Below, piece after piece: positions 18,275 through 27,825 of a DNA stretch of 64,000 nt (positions within the stretch are counted from its first letter, which is position 1; every line of letters starts with the position of its first letter). The position numbers were made by a program, and so were the translations under genes. The notes under the pieces are model-generated. The model was given only the letters and a program-made list of their open reading frames with translations. It was not told the DNA's origin and did not search any database. Location: contig NZ_FOBW01000002.1 in NCBI RefSeq assembly GCF_900109925.1, forward strand, positions 186,001 through 250,000. The letters are read 5' to 3'. This DNA comes from Mesobacillus persicus. Its GTDB lineage: Bacteria > Bacillota > Bacilli > Bacillales > Cytobacillaceae.

Positions 18275-18790
18275 ATGAAGCTATTGATTAATAACCAGCG
18301 CGGAATATCTCTAGTTGAGGTACTCGCAACTCTAGTCATTTTATCAATTATCGGGGGTACAATTTGGAGTATCTTTTTCCAAGGACATAGTTACTCACAA
18401 AATGCCATTTCTAAAAATGCTATGCAACAGGAAGCAAATATTATTTTAACAAGTCTAAAAAACGTTCATCAAACAAATGATAAATATACAATTTCCACAA
18501 TATCTGATTCTAGCTGTGACAGTGTTGATGGCAAAATTGGTGGCAGAATAGAAATTACTGGTATCGAAGATCATAATGGAACTGGTACAATTTCTAACGA
18601 GCAAGATAAGGTTTTTAGTAATACCCGTCTTTGTTTCATATCGAGTTTAGAAGAAACTATTAATATAGCAAATAAAAATAATGTACCCTTGACACTAACT
18701 ATTTATGAAAAACAAAATCCAACTAACATATTAAAAATTAACACGTTACTTTTTCGAATAAAGGAGGAGAAGGTAGATGTCCAAGGTTAG
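18275..18790 (+). CDS. Minor prepilin, PilW/ComGF-like
   Basis: A 171-residue prepilin with leader MKLLINNQRG and mature start ISLVEVLATLVILSIIGGTIW (Glu at position 5). The head has two cysteines (SSCDSVDGKI and RLCFISS) that might form a disulphide. It begins three bases after the previous gene's stop and overlaps the next by 14 bases, so the three are one translational unit. Sequence-specific function is not assignable; it is placed with the minor pilins of the tip complex. Confidence 0.82.
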   Translation: MKLLINNQRGISLVEVLATLVILSIIGGTIWSIFFQGHSYSQNAISKNAMQQEANIILTSLKNVHQTNDKYTISTISDSSCDSVDGKIGGRIEITGIEDHNGTGTISNEQDKVFSNTRLCFISSLEETINIANKNNVPLTLTIYEKQNPTNILKINTLLFRIKEEKVDVQG

Positions 18791-20096
18791 TAATGAGAAG
18801 GGATACGCACTTGTAACAGTATTACTTATAATAGTAGTATTTATGATTGTTTTTGTGTCTTTTACCGGCCTGGCATTTAACAGTGTTAAACAAAACGATG
18901 TAATTGAGACAACTGCACAATCTATCGATTTAGCTGAAATGGGGGTATCTTATTATCATGTCGCCATTCAAGGAGCATTCGAAGAGGCAAAACAAGAAAT
19001 CGACAACAACATTGAGAATTATGCCACTGTCGAAGAGGTTAAAGCTGCATTAGTGACTTCTTTACAATCCAAAATAAATATTTTATTTTCCGCCCCTATT
19101 GAAGTAAAGGAGGGAGAAGAAGCTGAATTCGTCATTAAAACTACCGAAGGTAAACAACTTGTTGATGGTACTAAGGATAAAATAATAGAAATTAATTATT
19201 CTGTTGAGGGTCAAAAAAATGGTGAAACTCCTAAAAAACTCGATGCAGAAGTAGTACTTAATTTACAAGACCTTGTGTTTCAACCTGGAGACCCTGAGAC
19301 TACAGATGAACCTCCGTTTGTATATACAGTAAACAAGCCTGAGGTACCTATGGATTGTAACTTTAATTATCTACTAGATGAGGGTGACTCCATTCAATGC
19401 GAAGGAGTAGTCATAAATACCCCACCCAATTCAGTAAGTTATCCCAAAAACAATACTATAAATGTGTCAACAATTTATGCACCTGATGTTCATTTTACCT
19501 TTGACGGTAACATCAATAAGGCTAGTCAATTAACAATTTATGCAGAGTCCCTTACGTTAGGAATGAATTTTAATAGCGGATCAGATTTTATAATAAAAAC
19601 GGACCAAAATTTAACTATGGAAAGCAATATGAACAATCTTACTAATTCGGAACTTTACATCGGACAAGACTTAATAATGAAATCAAACATGAAGAACTTG
19701 GATAATTCAAATTTAAGAATTGCTGGCCATTTAAAAGCTGAAAGTAATGTCGAACTACAAAACACCTCCAAAATATTCATTTACAGTAGAAGTGAAGGCT
19801 TTTTACCAGCAGGTAGTTCCGAAAAATCATCTATCGTTGATCAAGGATTAACCATTCAAGAAGATTCAGTGATGTGTGTTGATGGAAATATATTTCTTGG
19901 TGGTACACCTCATATTTTAGGTAAATTAATCGTGAGTGGAAACGTCAATCGGACGGGAACTAACATTATCCAACTTGATAGTGAAGAAGAACGTGTTCTC
20001 TACAATTCAGAGGATTATTGTGATGGTTTCTTTAATTTTTCTAACCTTAATTGGGGAAATGCGAATACAGCAATAACTGATGTTACTTATAATTAA
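18777..20096 (+). CDS. Large prepilin-like protein (PilX-type N-terminus, beta-repeat C-terminus)
   Basis: A 439-residue protein with a prepilin-like start MSKVSNEKG|YALVTVLLIIVVFMIVFVSF, lacking Glu at position 5 as in PilX/GspK-type minor pilins. Residues about 45-160 are helical (AEMGVSYYHVAIQGAFEEAKQEI). From about 200 to 400 comes a repeated pattern of strands (LTIYAESLTLGMNFNSGS, NLTMESNMNNLTNSELYIGQDLIMKSNMKNLDNSNLRIAGHL) that reads like a parallel beta-helix. It may be a tip subunit or adhesin. Four cysteines lie in the second half. The overlap with the upstream gene and the terminator after it show it is the last gene. Confidence 0.75.
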   Translation: MSKVSNEKGYALVTVLLIIVVFMIVFVSFTGLAFNSVKQNDVIETTAQSIDLAEMGVSYYHVAIQGAFEEAKQEIDNNIENYATVEEVKAALVTSLQSKINILFSAPIEVKEGEEAEFVIKTTEGKQLVDGTKDKIIEINYSVEGQKNGETPKKLDAEVVLNLQDLVFQPGDPETTDEPPFVYTVNKPEVPMDCNFNYLLDEGDSIQCEGVVINTPPNSVSYPKNNTINVSTIYAPDVHFTFDGNINKASQLTIYAESLTLGMNFNSGSDFIIKTDQNLTMESNMNNLTNSELYIGQDLIMKSNMKNLDNSNLRIAGHLKAESNVELQNTSKIFIYSRSEGFLPAGSSEKSSIVDQGLTIQEDSVMCVDGNIFLGGTPHILGKLIVSGNVNRTGTNIIQLDSEEERVLYNSEDYCDGFFNFSNLNWGNANTAITDVTYN

Positions 20097-20110
20097 TTTA
20101 GTTGACAAAA

Positions 20111-20160
20111 AAGGATGGGATATGGTGCCTTTGCACTTAGCCCATCCTTCTTTATTTATT
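20111..20160 (+). terminator. Terminator after the minor pilin operon
   Basis: AAGGATGGG-(loop)-CCCATCCTT followed by CTTTATTTATTT on the plus strand. It ends the 17786-20096 transcription unit. Confidence 0.85.
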
Positions 20161-20242
20161 TGGCTTTGTTATTTAATGTACTCCACCAACCGATTTATTT
20201 CTTCGAAGTCCAGCAAGGAGTCTATTAAAATAACACTAATTA

Positions 20243-21562
20243 TTATATTGAGATTTTTTCTTCACTTAATACTTTTTGCAAAAACGGCTTTACTTCAGAA
20301 ATGAAATAAAGAGAACCAGTAATAACAAGCACTTCGTCCCTAAGTTTAACTACCTCTTCAGAAAGATAGGAACGCCATTCTTCTACACCCATTTTATTTT
20401 CCGATTTACTCAACTTCACCAAATCCCCCGCGGCCGCGGCACGTGGGAAATCAAACGAAACAAAACTAATCTGATCTGCCACTTGATCTAGCTGAGCTAT
20501 CATTTTATCTAGCTTTTTGTCTTTTAAAGCTGCAAATACGATATAAATTGAACGATTGGCATACCGTGTAGACAATGCCTGCACTAATGTTGAGACACCT
20601 TCATCATTATGTGCCCCGTCAATGATGACTAAAGGCTGGTCTGAAAGAACTTCTAACCTTCCTGGCCAATAGCCGGCGCGCAATCCGTTTCTAATTGCTT
20701 GTTCATTGACGGAAAGATGTTTTTGTTCGTTCAGGTATTGTAGCGCAACGACCGCTAAACTAGCATTCTCCGTCTGATGTTTGCCAAGCATTGCAATCTC
20801 TAAATCTGCAAAATTGCCAAACTTACTATCCACGGAAAACTGTTCACCTTTAGTTAAGGACTGATAACTAGGAATTGAAAAATCCCCATTCAACACAAAA
20901 ATTGGCGCATTTTTTTCGGTTGCTTGCTTCTTGATGACCTGTAGCGCTCCTTCATGCTGAACCGCGGTAAACACTGGTGTGTTGTCTTTAATAATCCCTG
21001 CTTTTTCAAAAGCAATTTTTTCATACGTATCTCCAAGGATATTTGTATGATCCAAGCCAATGCTTGTAATGATTGACGCCAAAGGCTGAATGATATTTGT
21101 TGAGTCAAATCTTCCGCCTAAGCCAACCTCAAAGAGAACAACATCAACAGGGCGAACTTCGGCAAAATAATAAAATGCCATTGCGGTAATAACCTCAAAC
21201 TCTGTTGGTCCGCCTAACTCGGTTTCCCCTAATTCATCTGCCAATGGTCGAATGACATTTACAAGCCTCACTAAATCTTCATCATTGATACTCTGTCCAT
21301 TTACACTAATGCGTTCATTAAATTGTTCAATATATGGTGAAGTAAAAGTGCCAACAGTATAGCCACTGTTTTCAAGAACCGTCCGCAGATAGGTGACGGT
21401 AGACCCTTTCCCATTCGTACCGCCAACATGAATCGCTTTAAGTTTTTTATCAGGAGACTCAAGCCTTTCCATCATCCATTCCATCCGCTTTAACCCTGGC
21501 TTTATCCCTAACCTTAACCTTGCATGAATCCAGTCAAGGGCTTGTTTGTAAGTAGTAAACAT
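20243..21562 (-). CDS. folC: Folylpolyglutamate/dihydrofolate synthase FolC
   Basis: A 439-residue Mur-ligase-fold enzyme that adds glutamate to folates and, in bacteria, often also to dihydropteroate. The P-loop is GGTNGKGS (47-54). Other family marks are TSPYIEQFNERISVNG, EVGLGGRFDSTN, HTNILGDT and DGAHNDEGV. Directly downstream of valS, as in B. subtilis. Its ORF ends beyond the 3' end of the plus-strand minor-pilin operon without overlap. Confidence 0.95.
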   Translation of the reverse strand: MFTTYKQALDWIHARLRLGIKPGLKRMEWMMERLESPDKKLKAIHVGGTNGKGSTVTYLRTVLENSGYTVGTFTSPYIEQFNERISVNGQSINDEDLVRLVNVIRPLADELGETELGGPTEFEVITAMAFYYFAEVRPVDVVLFEVGLGGRFDSTNIIQPLASIITSIGLDHTNILGDTYEKIAFEKAGIIKDNTPVFTAVQHEGALQVIKKQATEKNAPIFVLNGDFSIPSYQSLTKGEQFSVDSKFGNFADLEIAMLGKHQTENASLAVVALQYLNEQKHLSVNEQAIRNGLRAGYWPGRLEVLSDQPLVIIDGAHNDEGVSTLVQALSTRYANRSIYIVFAALKDKKLDKMIAQLDQVADQISFVSFDFPRAAAAGDLVKLSKSENKMGVEEWRSYLSEEVVKLRDEVLVITGSLYFISEVKPFLQKVLSEEKISI

Positions 21563-21583
21563 TCATGACACCCCATCCTATTA

Positions 21584-21620
21584 AAATAAAGAGGAGACGG
21601 TCCACTGGACACGTCTCCCC
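21584..21620 (-). terminator. Terminator after valS
   Basis: Minus strand: GGGGAGACG-TGTCCAGTGGAC-CGTCTCCTC followed by TTTATTTT. It separates valS from folC; read-through may still supply folC. Confidence 0.75.
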
Positions 21621-21635
21621 TATTATACATGGTAT

Positions 21636-24275
21636 TTATCCTCTTAGCTCTTGAATTCTTGCTTCAACAGCGGAACGTTTTTCCATATAATCCTTTTCTT
21701 TCGCACGTTCTTCTTCAATAACTTTTCCCGGTGCTTTTTTAACAAAACCTTCATTGCTTAATTTCTTTTGAACGCGTTCTACTTCTTTGTTCAGCTTTTC
21801 GCGTTCTTTTTCAAGACGTGCGATCTCTTCGTCAATATTAAGTAAACCTTCGAGTGGAAGAATGATTTCAAGCCCAGTAACAACGGCTGTCATTGCTTTA
21901 TCTGGGGCCTCCACATTCGTTCCCATTTCTAAAGTTTCAGGATTACAGAAGCGCTCAAGATAGGCGCGGTTCTTCTCAACAATCGCAAGAACTTGTTCAT
22001 CCTTTACTTTTAGGAACATCTTAATCTTCTTGCTTAATGGCGTGTTTACTTCAGCACGGATATTACGTACGGAACGAATGATTTCAACGAGCAACTTCAT
22101 TTCGGCTGCTGCACTTTCATCTGTCAGACTTGAATCAACTTTTGGCCACTCTGCAACCGTAATTGACTCGCCTTGATGCGGTAGGTTCTGCCAAATTTCT
22201 TCAGTGATAAACGGCATGAATGGATGAAGCAAACGCATTGTATTATCTAGTACATAGGCAAGAATCGATCTTGTTGTTTTCTTCGCTGCTTCGTCTTCTC
22301 CATATAGAGGAAGCTTTGCCATCTCAATATACCAGTCACAGAAATCATCCCAGATGAAATTGTAAAGGACACGGCCAACTTCACCAAACTCATAGCGGTC
22401 AGATAATCTTGTTACGGTTTCAATCGTTTCGTTTAGTCTCGTTAAAATCCACTTGTCAGCAACAGACTTTTCACCTGACAAATCGATTTCTTCATATTTA
22501 AGTCCATCCATATTCATCAATGCAAAACGAGAGGCATTCCAAATTTTATTAGCAAAATTCCAAGTGGACTCTACTTTTTCATAAGAGAAACGTAAGTCTT
22601 GACCTGGCGAACTTCCAGTAGAAAGGAAATAACGAAGAGAGTCGGCACCATATTGGTCGATAACATCCATCGGGTCAACGCCGTTACCAAGGGACTTACT
22701 CATCTTGCGTCCTTCAGAATCACGAACTAGGCCATGAATCAAAACATCTTTGAATGGTCGCTCTCCAGTGAACTCTATTCCTGAGAAAATCATTCGTGAT
22801 ACCCAGAAGAAGATAATATCGTAACCCGTTACAAGGGCAGCGGTTGGGTAATAGCGTTTGAAATCAGCAGCTTCTGTATCAGGCCAGCCCATTGTTGAGA
22901 ACGGCCATAATGCTGAACTGAACCATGTATCTAGAACATCTTTATCTTGCTCCCAATTCTCAATATCTGCAGGTGGTTCGTGGTCAACATGGACTTCGCC
23001 TGTTTCTTTATGATACCAAGCTGGGATGCGGTGTCCCCACCATAGCTGTCTTGAAATACACCAATCACGGATGTTTTCCATCCAGTGAAGATACGTTCTC
23101 TCAAAACGGTCTGGCACAAAGTTAACTTTGTCTTCTTTTTCCTGAAGTGCGATGGCTTCATCCGCTAGCGGCTGCATTTTAACGAACCATTGTGTAGAAA
23201 GATACGGTTCAACAACGGCTCCACTACGCTCAGAGTGACCAACAGAATGCATATGCTCTTCAATTTTAAACAGAACATCCTGCTCTTGAAGGTCTTTGAC
23301 AATCTGTTTGCGGCATTCGAAACGATCCATGCCTTGATATTTTGCAGCTTGCGCGTTCATCGTACCGTCTTCATTCATCACAAGAATTCTCTCAAGATTA
23401 TGGCGGTTACCGATTTCAAAGTCATTCGGGTCATGAGCTGGCGTGATTTTAACTGCCCCAGAACCGAACTCCATATCCACATAATCATCGCCAACAATCG
23501 GAATTTCGCGTCCTACGATTGGGAGAGTAACCGTCTTGCCGATTAGATGCTTGTAACGTTCGTCTTCAGGATGAACGGCAACTGCTGTGTCACCAAGCAT
23601 CGTTTCAGGACGTGTTGTTGCCACTTCGATATGTCCGGAACCGTCTGCAAGCGGGTATCTCATGTGATAGAAAGCACCTTGGACATCCTTATAGATAACC
23701 TCTATATCAGATAGAGCGGTTTTCGTGGATGGATCCCAGTTGATGATATATTCGCCGCGGTAGATGAGTCCTTTTTTATATAAAGAGACAAATACTTCAC
23801 GTACTGCTTTGGATAACCCTTCATCAAGTGTGAAACGCTCACGGCTATAATCTAGTCCGAGGCCAAGCTTTGACCATTGCTGGCGGATAAAGCCTGCATA
23901 TTCTTCTTTCCACTTCCAGGTTTCTTCAACGAATGCCTCACGCCCAAGGTCATAACGGCTCTTGCCTTCTTCTTTGAGCTTTGCTTCAACTTTTGCTTGA
24001 GTGGCGATTCCGGCATGATCCATACCTGGTAGCCAGAGTACATCATAGCCTTGCATCCGCTTCATTCTAGTTAAAATATCTTGTAATGTCGTATCCCATG
24101 CATGACCTAGATGCAAGCGCCCCGTTACATTTGGTGGTGGGATAACAATTGTGTATGGTTGTTTCTGCTTATCGTTTTTCGCTTCAAAAAACTTCCCTTT
24201 TGTCCACCAGTCGTAGCGACCTTTTTCGATGGATGCCGGGTCATATTTTGTTGGCATCGTTAAATTTTCTTCCAT
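21636..24275 (-). CDS. valS: Valyl-tRNA synthetase
   Basis: A class I aminoacyl-tRNA synthetase of 879 residues charging tRNA-Val. Motifs are [15 protein letters not shown] (HIGH-type) near the N-terminus, the editing domain ([17 protein letters not shown]), KMSKSLGNG (KMSKS loop), the anticodon-binding region and a C-terminal coiled-coil arm ([24 protein letters not shown]). I use the ATG at 24275 ([13 protein letters not shown]) because AGGAGG sits just upstream; the longer frame adds eight residues. Controlled by the upstream T-box. Confidence 0.97.
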   Translation of the reverse strand: MEENLTMPTKYDPASIEKGRYDWWTKGKFFEAKNDKQKQPYTIVIPPPNVTGRLHLGHAWDTTLQDILTRMKRMQGYDVLWLPGMDHAGIATQAKVEAKLKEEGKSRYDLGREAFVEETWKWKEEYAGFIRQQWSKLGLGLDYSRERFTLDEGLSKAVREVFVSLYKKGLIYRGEYIINWDPSTKTALSDIEVIYKDVQGAFYHMRYPLADGSGHIEVATTRPETMLGDTAVAVHPEDERYKHLIGKTVTLPIVGREIPIVGDDYVDMEFGSGAVKITPAHDPNDFEIGNRHNLERILVMNEDGTMNAQAAKYQGMDRFECRKQIVKDLQEQDVLFKIEEHMHSVGHSERSGAVVEPYLSTQWFVKMQPLADEAIALQEKEDKVNFVPDRFERTYLHWMENIRDWCISRQLWWGHRIPAWYHKETGEVHVDHEPPADIENWEQDKDVLDTWFSSALWPFSTMGWPDTEAADFKRYYPTAALVTGYDIIFFWVSRMIFSGIEFTGERPFKDVLIHGLVRDSEGRKMSKSLGNGVDPMDVIDQYGADSLRYFLSTGSSPGQDLRFSYEKVESTWNFANKIWNASRFALMNMDGLKYEEIDLSGEKSVADKWILTRLNETIETVTRLSDRYEFGEVGRVLYNFIWDDFCDWYIEMAKLPLYGEDEAAKKTTRSILAYVLDNTMRLLHPFMPFITEEIWQNLPHQGESITVAEWPKVDSSLTDESAAAEMKLLVEIIRSVRNIRAEVNTPLSKKIKMFLKVKDEQVLAIVEKNRAYLERFCNPETLEMGTNVEAPDKAMTAVVTGLEIILPLEGLLNIDEEIARLEKEREKLNKEVERVQKKLSNEGFVKKAPGKVIEEERAKEKDYMEKRSAVEARIQELRG

Positions 24276-24307
24276 GTGCTTTCCTCCTGATTTTTTCAAA
24301 TAAACAC

Positions 24308-24580
24308 AAAAAACTCCATTCGCCTAATAAAAGGACGAATGGAGTGCGATTCGCGGTACCACCTTTTTTCCAGACAGAAATAACCCTGACTGGCTCTCAA
24401 CAAGATAACGGACTTTTCCGTCTCCGACTACTAGGACAAACGTCCGTTGGCGGGAGAAGCTCGAGGGCGACCTTCCAATGTACCAAACTTAGAAAACCTC
24501 GCAGCAATTGGTTTTCCTCTCTTGAAGATGGTAAGCACTGTACTCTTCCCTGTCTAAGCTTTAAACGATTTATTAATATA
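24308..24580 (-). promoter_or_regulatory. T-box riboswitch (Val) upstream of valS
   Basis: Minus strand: the T-box sequence GGTGGTACCGCG (24353-24363 region) pairs with the tRNA acceptor end and forms the antiterminator. The competing terminator is ACTCCATTCG-(loop)-CGAATGGAGT followed by TTTTTTG (24308-24346). The specifier codon is most likely GTC (24469-24471, context GGAAGGTCGCCC), aligned with the leucine T-box of the ilv operon. This means valS is induced by uncharged tRNA-Val. Stem I is not fully drawn here. Confidence 0.9.
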
Positions 24581-24586
24581 TTAGAT

Positions 24587-24615
24587 ATAGTACATATAAA
24601 GGAGATTATCGTCAA
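24587..24615 (-). promoter_or_regulatory. Sigma-A-type promoter for valS T-box
   Basis: Minus strand -35 TTGACG (24610-24615), 17-bp spacer, -10 TACTAT (24587-24592), placing the start at about 24580, the expected 5' end of the T-box leader. Confidence 0.7.
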
Positions 24616-24737
24616 TATTCATTTCCTATTTTTCAATATTTTATACCGACCTTTCTTTTTAAGTGCATACTTTAGGCACTTAATAACTTCTAAGTACATA
24701 CCATAAAAATAAAAAGCAGCCGAGGAGGACCATTAAA

Positions 24738-24929
24738 ATGAGGAAAAGGTATAATCCCTACACATACCCGCGGTGGTTGAAAAACATTAGGGGTGTATGT
24801 GCACAGTTTGCAATCCCGATTTCGGTGTTTCAGGGAATCCGGACGATTTTGTTTCCAACGGGTTTTGATGTGTTGTTACTTGCGTTAGTGATTCTTGGGG
24901 CCGTTGCTCTTCATCTCCAAATTATATAA
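24738..24929 (+). CDS. Small unknown protein with one hydrophobic helix
   Basis: A 63-residue protein. Basic, aromatic N-terminus (MRKRYNPYTYPRWLKNIRG), then ARGININE-poor hydrophobic segments (AQFAIPISVFQGIRTILFP, GFDVLLLALVILGAVALHL). A strong GAGGAGG ribosome site (CCGAGGAGGACCATTAAAATG) and a terminator right after it argue it is real. I do not recognise the family. It lies alone on the plus strand between valS and ysxE. Confidence 0.7.
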   Translation: MRKRYNPYTYPRWLKNIRGVCAQFAIPISVFQGIRTILFPTGFDVLLLALVILGAVALHLQII

Positions 24930-24932
24930 AAT

Positions 24933-24962
24933 GAGCCCAAGTTGCTTTTTAACTTTGGGCTC
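24933..24962. terminator. Bidirectional terminator between small ORF and ysxE
   Basis: GAGCCCAAGTT-GCTTTTT-AACTTTGGGCTC, with a CTTCTTGTT tail on the plus strand. It overlaps the ysxE stop region and serves the convergent genes. Confidence 0.75.
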
Positions 24963-26019
24963 CTTCTTGTTCTGCTTGTCGCTTTGCTTCTGCAATAGCG
25001 GCTTGTTTTTGTTGTTCAATTTCCTCGAGCCTCATGGCAACATATTCGGTATTTTTTAAATGCCAGTAATGTCTTTGTAGCCTTTGGACATATTTTCGCT
25101 CATCTAGTTTCGTATTTTGCATATGGTAGGCCTCCGCTGTTCGTAGCAATCCCGTTGGGTAGGCGAAATAGCTTAAGAACAGTAAGCGTTCATCCTCCTT
25201 TAATGGAAAATAGTTTAAATACATGCTAACCCAATCAACTGCTTCCTCCGACCTTTTTGGTCTTGTTTTTAGATGCCTCGAAAGGTAGGGGAGAAGATCT
25301 TGTATCGGTGAGCCAAGTCTTGATTTCTCAAAATTGGTAAAATAGCCATACCCTTTTTCGTCATATAAAAAATGCTCGGTTGAAAGATAGCCATGGAGTT
25401 GAACCATGCGGGCCTTCTTTTGATCTTTCGTCTTTTCCCGCCAGCTTTCAAGCTTTTGTTTCGCAAAGCCCATGGCCTGCCGAATGCTATGGTAGTACAA
25501 GCAAAACGTTAGCTGAAAAGGAGACATATAGACCTCGTTTTCACAGGCTTCGATAAAACCATCTAAAAACTCTTCGTCCTTTTCCCATTGCTTGATCATA
25601 TTTTCATAGTGTTCTTCACGAGATTCTTGGCTGATCTCGACTTCTCTTCCTGATAAGGTGTGCATCCGCGCTAATTCGCGGAACATTTGAACTGGCCGTT
25701 CATCTCGGTTTTCTTTTTCTTCATTTGGAAGCCACGGCATTAAGTAATACAAGCCACTCCGCTCGTAAACCGCATACCGTCCATCGTTTGTGGGGAAAAT
25801 TGGGACAATCCGGTTATAGCCTTTCTGATATAAAAAATGAACCTGACGGATGAAATCAATTCCGTGATGCGGATCGATTCTTTTGAGAGCAAACGTGCCT
25901 GATTGCGCGTACACCTTTTTTACATTGCCAAAATCCTCGACAAAATGAGGTCTAATCTCATAGTTTTTAAGGATACCCGCTGCTTCTGACAGTGCATTTT
26001 CGTTATCCATCTCTTTCAC
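24949..26019 (-). CDS. ysxE: YsxE, CotS/kinase-like spore coat protein
   Basis: A 356-residue protein of the CotS/YsxE family, which has an aminoglycoside-phosphotransferase (kinase-like) fold. Visible marks are an N-terminal lobe (YAQSGTFALKRIDPHHGIDFIRQVHFL), a hinge PWLPNEEKENRDE, and a catalytic-loop-like stretch HGYLSTEHFLYDEKGYGYFTNFEKSRLGSP in which the usual DF metal-binding motif is altered to NFE, so phosphotransfer activity is doubtful. The C-terminus is charged and Ala/Gln-rich (IEQQKQAAIAEAKRQAEQEG). YsxE is a coat protein needed with spoVID for coat encasement in B. subtilis. Start GTG at 26019 or ATG at 26010. Confidence 0.88.
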   Translation of the reverse strand: MKEMDNENALSEAAGILKNYEIRPHFVEDFGNVKKVYAQSGTFALKRIDPHHGIDFIRQVHFLYQKGYNRIVPIFPTNDGRYAVYERSGLYYLMPWLPNEEKENRDERPVQMFRELARMHTLSGREVEISQESREEHYENMIKQWEKDEEFLDGFIEACENEVYMSPFQLTFCLYYHSIRQAMGFAKQKLESWREKTKDQKKARMVQLHGYLSTEHFLYDEKGYGYFTNFEKSRLGSPIQDLLPYLSRHLKTRPKRSEEAVDWVSMYLNYFPLKEDERLLFLSYFAYPTGLLRTAEAYHMQNTKLDERKYVQRLQRHYWHLKNTEYVAMRLEEIEQQKQAAIAEAKRQAEQEGAQS

Positions 26020-26045
26020 TCACTTTCACAGCATCTGAGAAAAGC

Positions 26046-26188
26046 ATAAGCGCCCGGTAAGCGACGTATGGACTGGAGCGCTTCGACTGATGAGATAAAG
26101 GAAACACGAAGAGCGTTAGCGCATTCGTGCTTGACTTATCGTAGGGAGAAGCGTGAAGTACACTAGTCGCTGGGCGCTGAAGCTGGAC
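26046..26188. repeat. Intergenic palindromic repeat, family B
   Basis: AGCGCCC-GGTA-AGCGAC near 26049-26064 pairs with GTCGCT-GGGCGCT at 26166-26178. Between them is a second stem-rich region (GAGCGCTTCGACTGATGAG ... CTTATCGTAGGGAGAAGC). Similar sequence lies at 2694-2760. It sits between spoVID and ysxE and codes for nothing convincing. Confidence 0.6.
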
Positions 26189-26224
26189 ATTTCTCAAAAT
26201 GAAAACTTATACATTCTTGGCTAC

Positions 26225-26256
26225 AAAAAGAGTTGAGCAGGTTAAATAACCTGCTC
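26225..26256 (-). terminator. Terminator after spoVID
   Basis: Minus strand: GAGCAGGTTA-TT-TAACCTGCTC perfect stem followed by AACTCTTTTTG. Confidence 0.8.
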
Positions 26257-26287
26257 CGCTCGACTGCATTTTTATTACTCAATCTTT

Positions 26288-27574
26288 TTAATGCTTAATG
26301 TATTCTGCAGGAACATATAATACCTGGCCTTCTGCTACATCTTGATCCAATCCAAGGTGATTGAGACTCAAGATTTGTTGAACGGAAACTTCATAGCGGT
26401 CAGCTATTTCCTGAATGCTATCGCCTTGTTGAACGATACAAACGCGAAGCTTTGCGACCTCCGACTCCTCTTTACGTGCAAGGAATTCGGCAATCGAAAG
26501 ACCTTTTTTCTTTGAAGCTTTCTTGCTTTTAGGCTTTTCTTCAGAAGATGACGATGAGCTGGAGCTTTCTTCGACTTCTTCCACAACCGCTTCAACCTGT
26601 GCCTTTTGATTGATAATCGGTACTTGCTGCACCTCAGGCTCAACTGTTTCTTCTGCTCTTTCAACTAATTCCGGTTCATTTTCCTCGACTGCCGACGGGG
26701 TTGACTCCGCCTCAGCAACAGGGAACGGGGTTACGTTTGAGTTCGATTCTTCCTCTTGTGTAGAGGCAGATTGTTCTAACCCCTGTGACCATAAAGAAGC
26801 TGGCTCTTGGGCCTGATTGTTCACATTTTGTGCAGACTCCGCCTTTTCCTCAGTGGCTAGCTGAGGTTCTTTTTTAGCTTCTGCTCTGAAAGGTTCATAG
26901 AGACTTGAAGCCTCTTGATTCGCATTTTCTGTTTGAGCTTCTGGTTGAGGGACAAACGAGTATTGCTGGTATTCAGGAACATCAGGCTCTATCTGTTCCG
27001 CCTTCCCAAATGATGTTTCAACCTCTTGTTCTTGTTGAATCTCTGCCTCCGCTGTTGCTGTTTGACGATACAACGGCTCGAGATCCTCCACTTCTACTGC
27101 AGATGAAGATGGTGCTTCTTCCTCTTCTTCACTTCCATGCTGTTGCTCGCCGTATAAACCGGTGATGGCAAGTTCTGCCGTCAGCTTCATGCTGTTTTGT
27201 TCTGGAAAGTCATAATCGAATGTTTCGACCGCAATGTCGATATCGTCAATGCTCTGAATCCGGTTTTGAGGAATGGTGATGTCGACTGGAAACTGATGAA
27301 GAAATTCTAAAGCTCCTTCTTCTCTTTCCGTTACCGAGTGGACCACTCTTCCGTTTAACGGAGGTCCAGCCTCTCCCTCCCCCGTTTGTTCCGGGCATTT
27401 ATATTCGCCGCTCAACGCTAACGAACCTTTAATCGTCACATATTGATCGTTTTCTTGGATGGTGATATCTGGGTCTAGTGAAATGGAGATAAGCTCCGCG
27501 ACTTCCTGTCCTCTTTGGAACCAAACTGATTCCTCAAGGGAAAAGCGCAGGCATGATTGATTTCCCGTAGACAA
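26288..27574 (-). CDS. spoVID: Spore coat morphogenetic protein SpoVID
   Basis: A 428-residue coat-encasement protein. The N-terminal domain (about 1-150, LRFSLEESVWFQRGQEVAELISISLDPDI and related) is the SpoVID morphogenetic region that interacts with other coat proteins. The middle (about 160-375) is a long Glu/Ser/Ala/Gln low-complexity stretch, probably disordered. The C-terminus is a LysM domain (VCIVQQGDSIQEIADRYEVSVQQILSLNHL, about 380-425). The adjoining ysxE is its usual partner. Start ATG or an alternative near 27574. Confidence 0.93.
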   Translation of the reverse strand: MSTGNQSCLRFSLEESVWFQRGQEVAELISISLDPDITIQENDQYVTIKGSLALSGEYKCPEQTGEGEAGPPLNGRVVHSVTEREEGALEFLHQFPVDITIPQNRIQSIDDIDIAVETFDYDFPEQNSMKLTAELAITGLYGEQQHGSEEEEEAPSSSAVEVEDLEPLYRQTATAEAEIQQEQEVETSFGKAEQIEPDVPEYQQYSFVPQPEAQTENANQEASSLYEPFRAEAKKEPQLATEEKAESAQNVNNQAQEPASLWSQGLEQSASTQEEESNSNVTPFPVAEAESTPSAVEENEPELVERAEETVEPEVQQVPIINQKAQVEAVVEEVEESSSSSSSSEEKPKSKKASKKKGLSIAEFLARKEESEVAKLRVCIVQQGDSIQEIADRYEVSVQQILSLNHLGLDQDVAEGQVLYVPAEYIKH

Positions 27575-27725
27575 AGCGACTCCTCCTTTCGTTTCACAAG
27601 CATAAAATCACTATGTCAATTACACTTTATGAGGCGTGGATTGGTTTTATGATAAAAAAGGGAACATGAGTTGATTGGAGGGCACTGAAAATCCTTCAGA
27701 TTTTTGAAAAAGTAATCTCTTCAAT

Positions 27726-27771
27726 AAAAAAAACGACTCTAAAATTCAAATTTGAATCTAGATTCGTTTTT
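27726..27771. repeat. AT-rich palindrome, possible bidirectional terminator
   Basis: AAAACGA, TCTA, ATTCAAATTTGAAT, TAGA, TCGTTTT pair symmetrically around ATTCAAATTTGAAT. A long imperfect hairpin with A-run and T-run on either side, in the gap upstream of spoVID. No gene clearly uses it. Confidence 0.4.
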
Positions 27772-27825
27772 ATGTTTCATAAACAAATGGGAAAGCCTAT
27801 TGAATTAACCAAAGTATAGGACACT

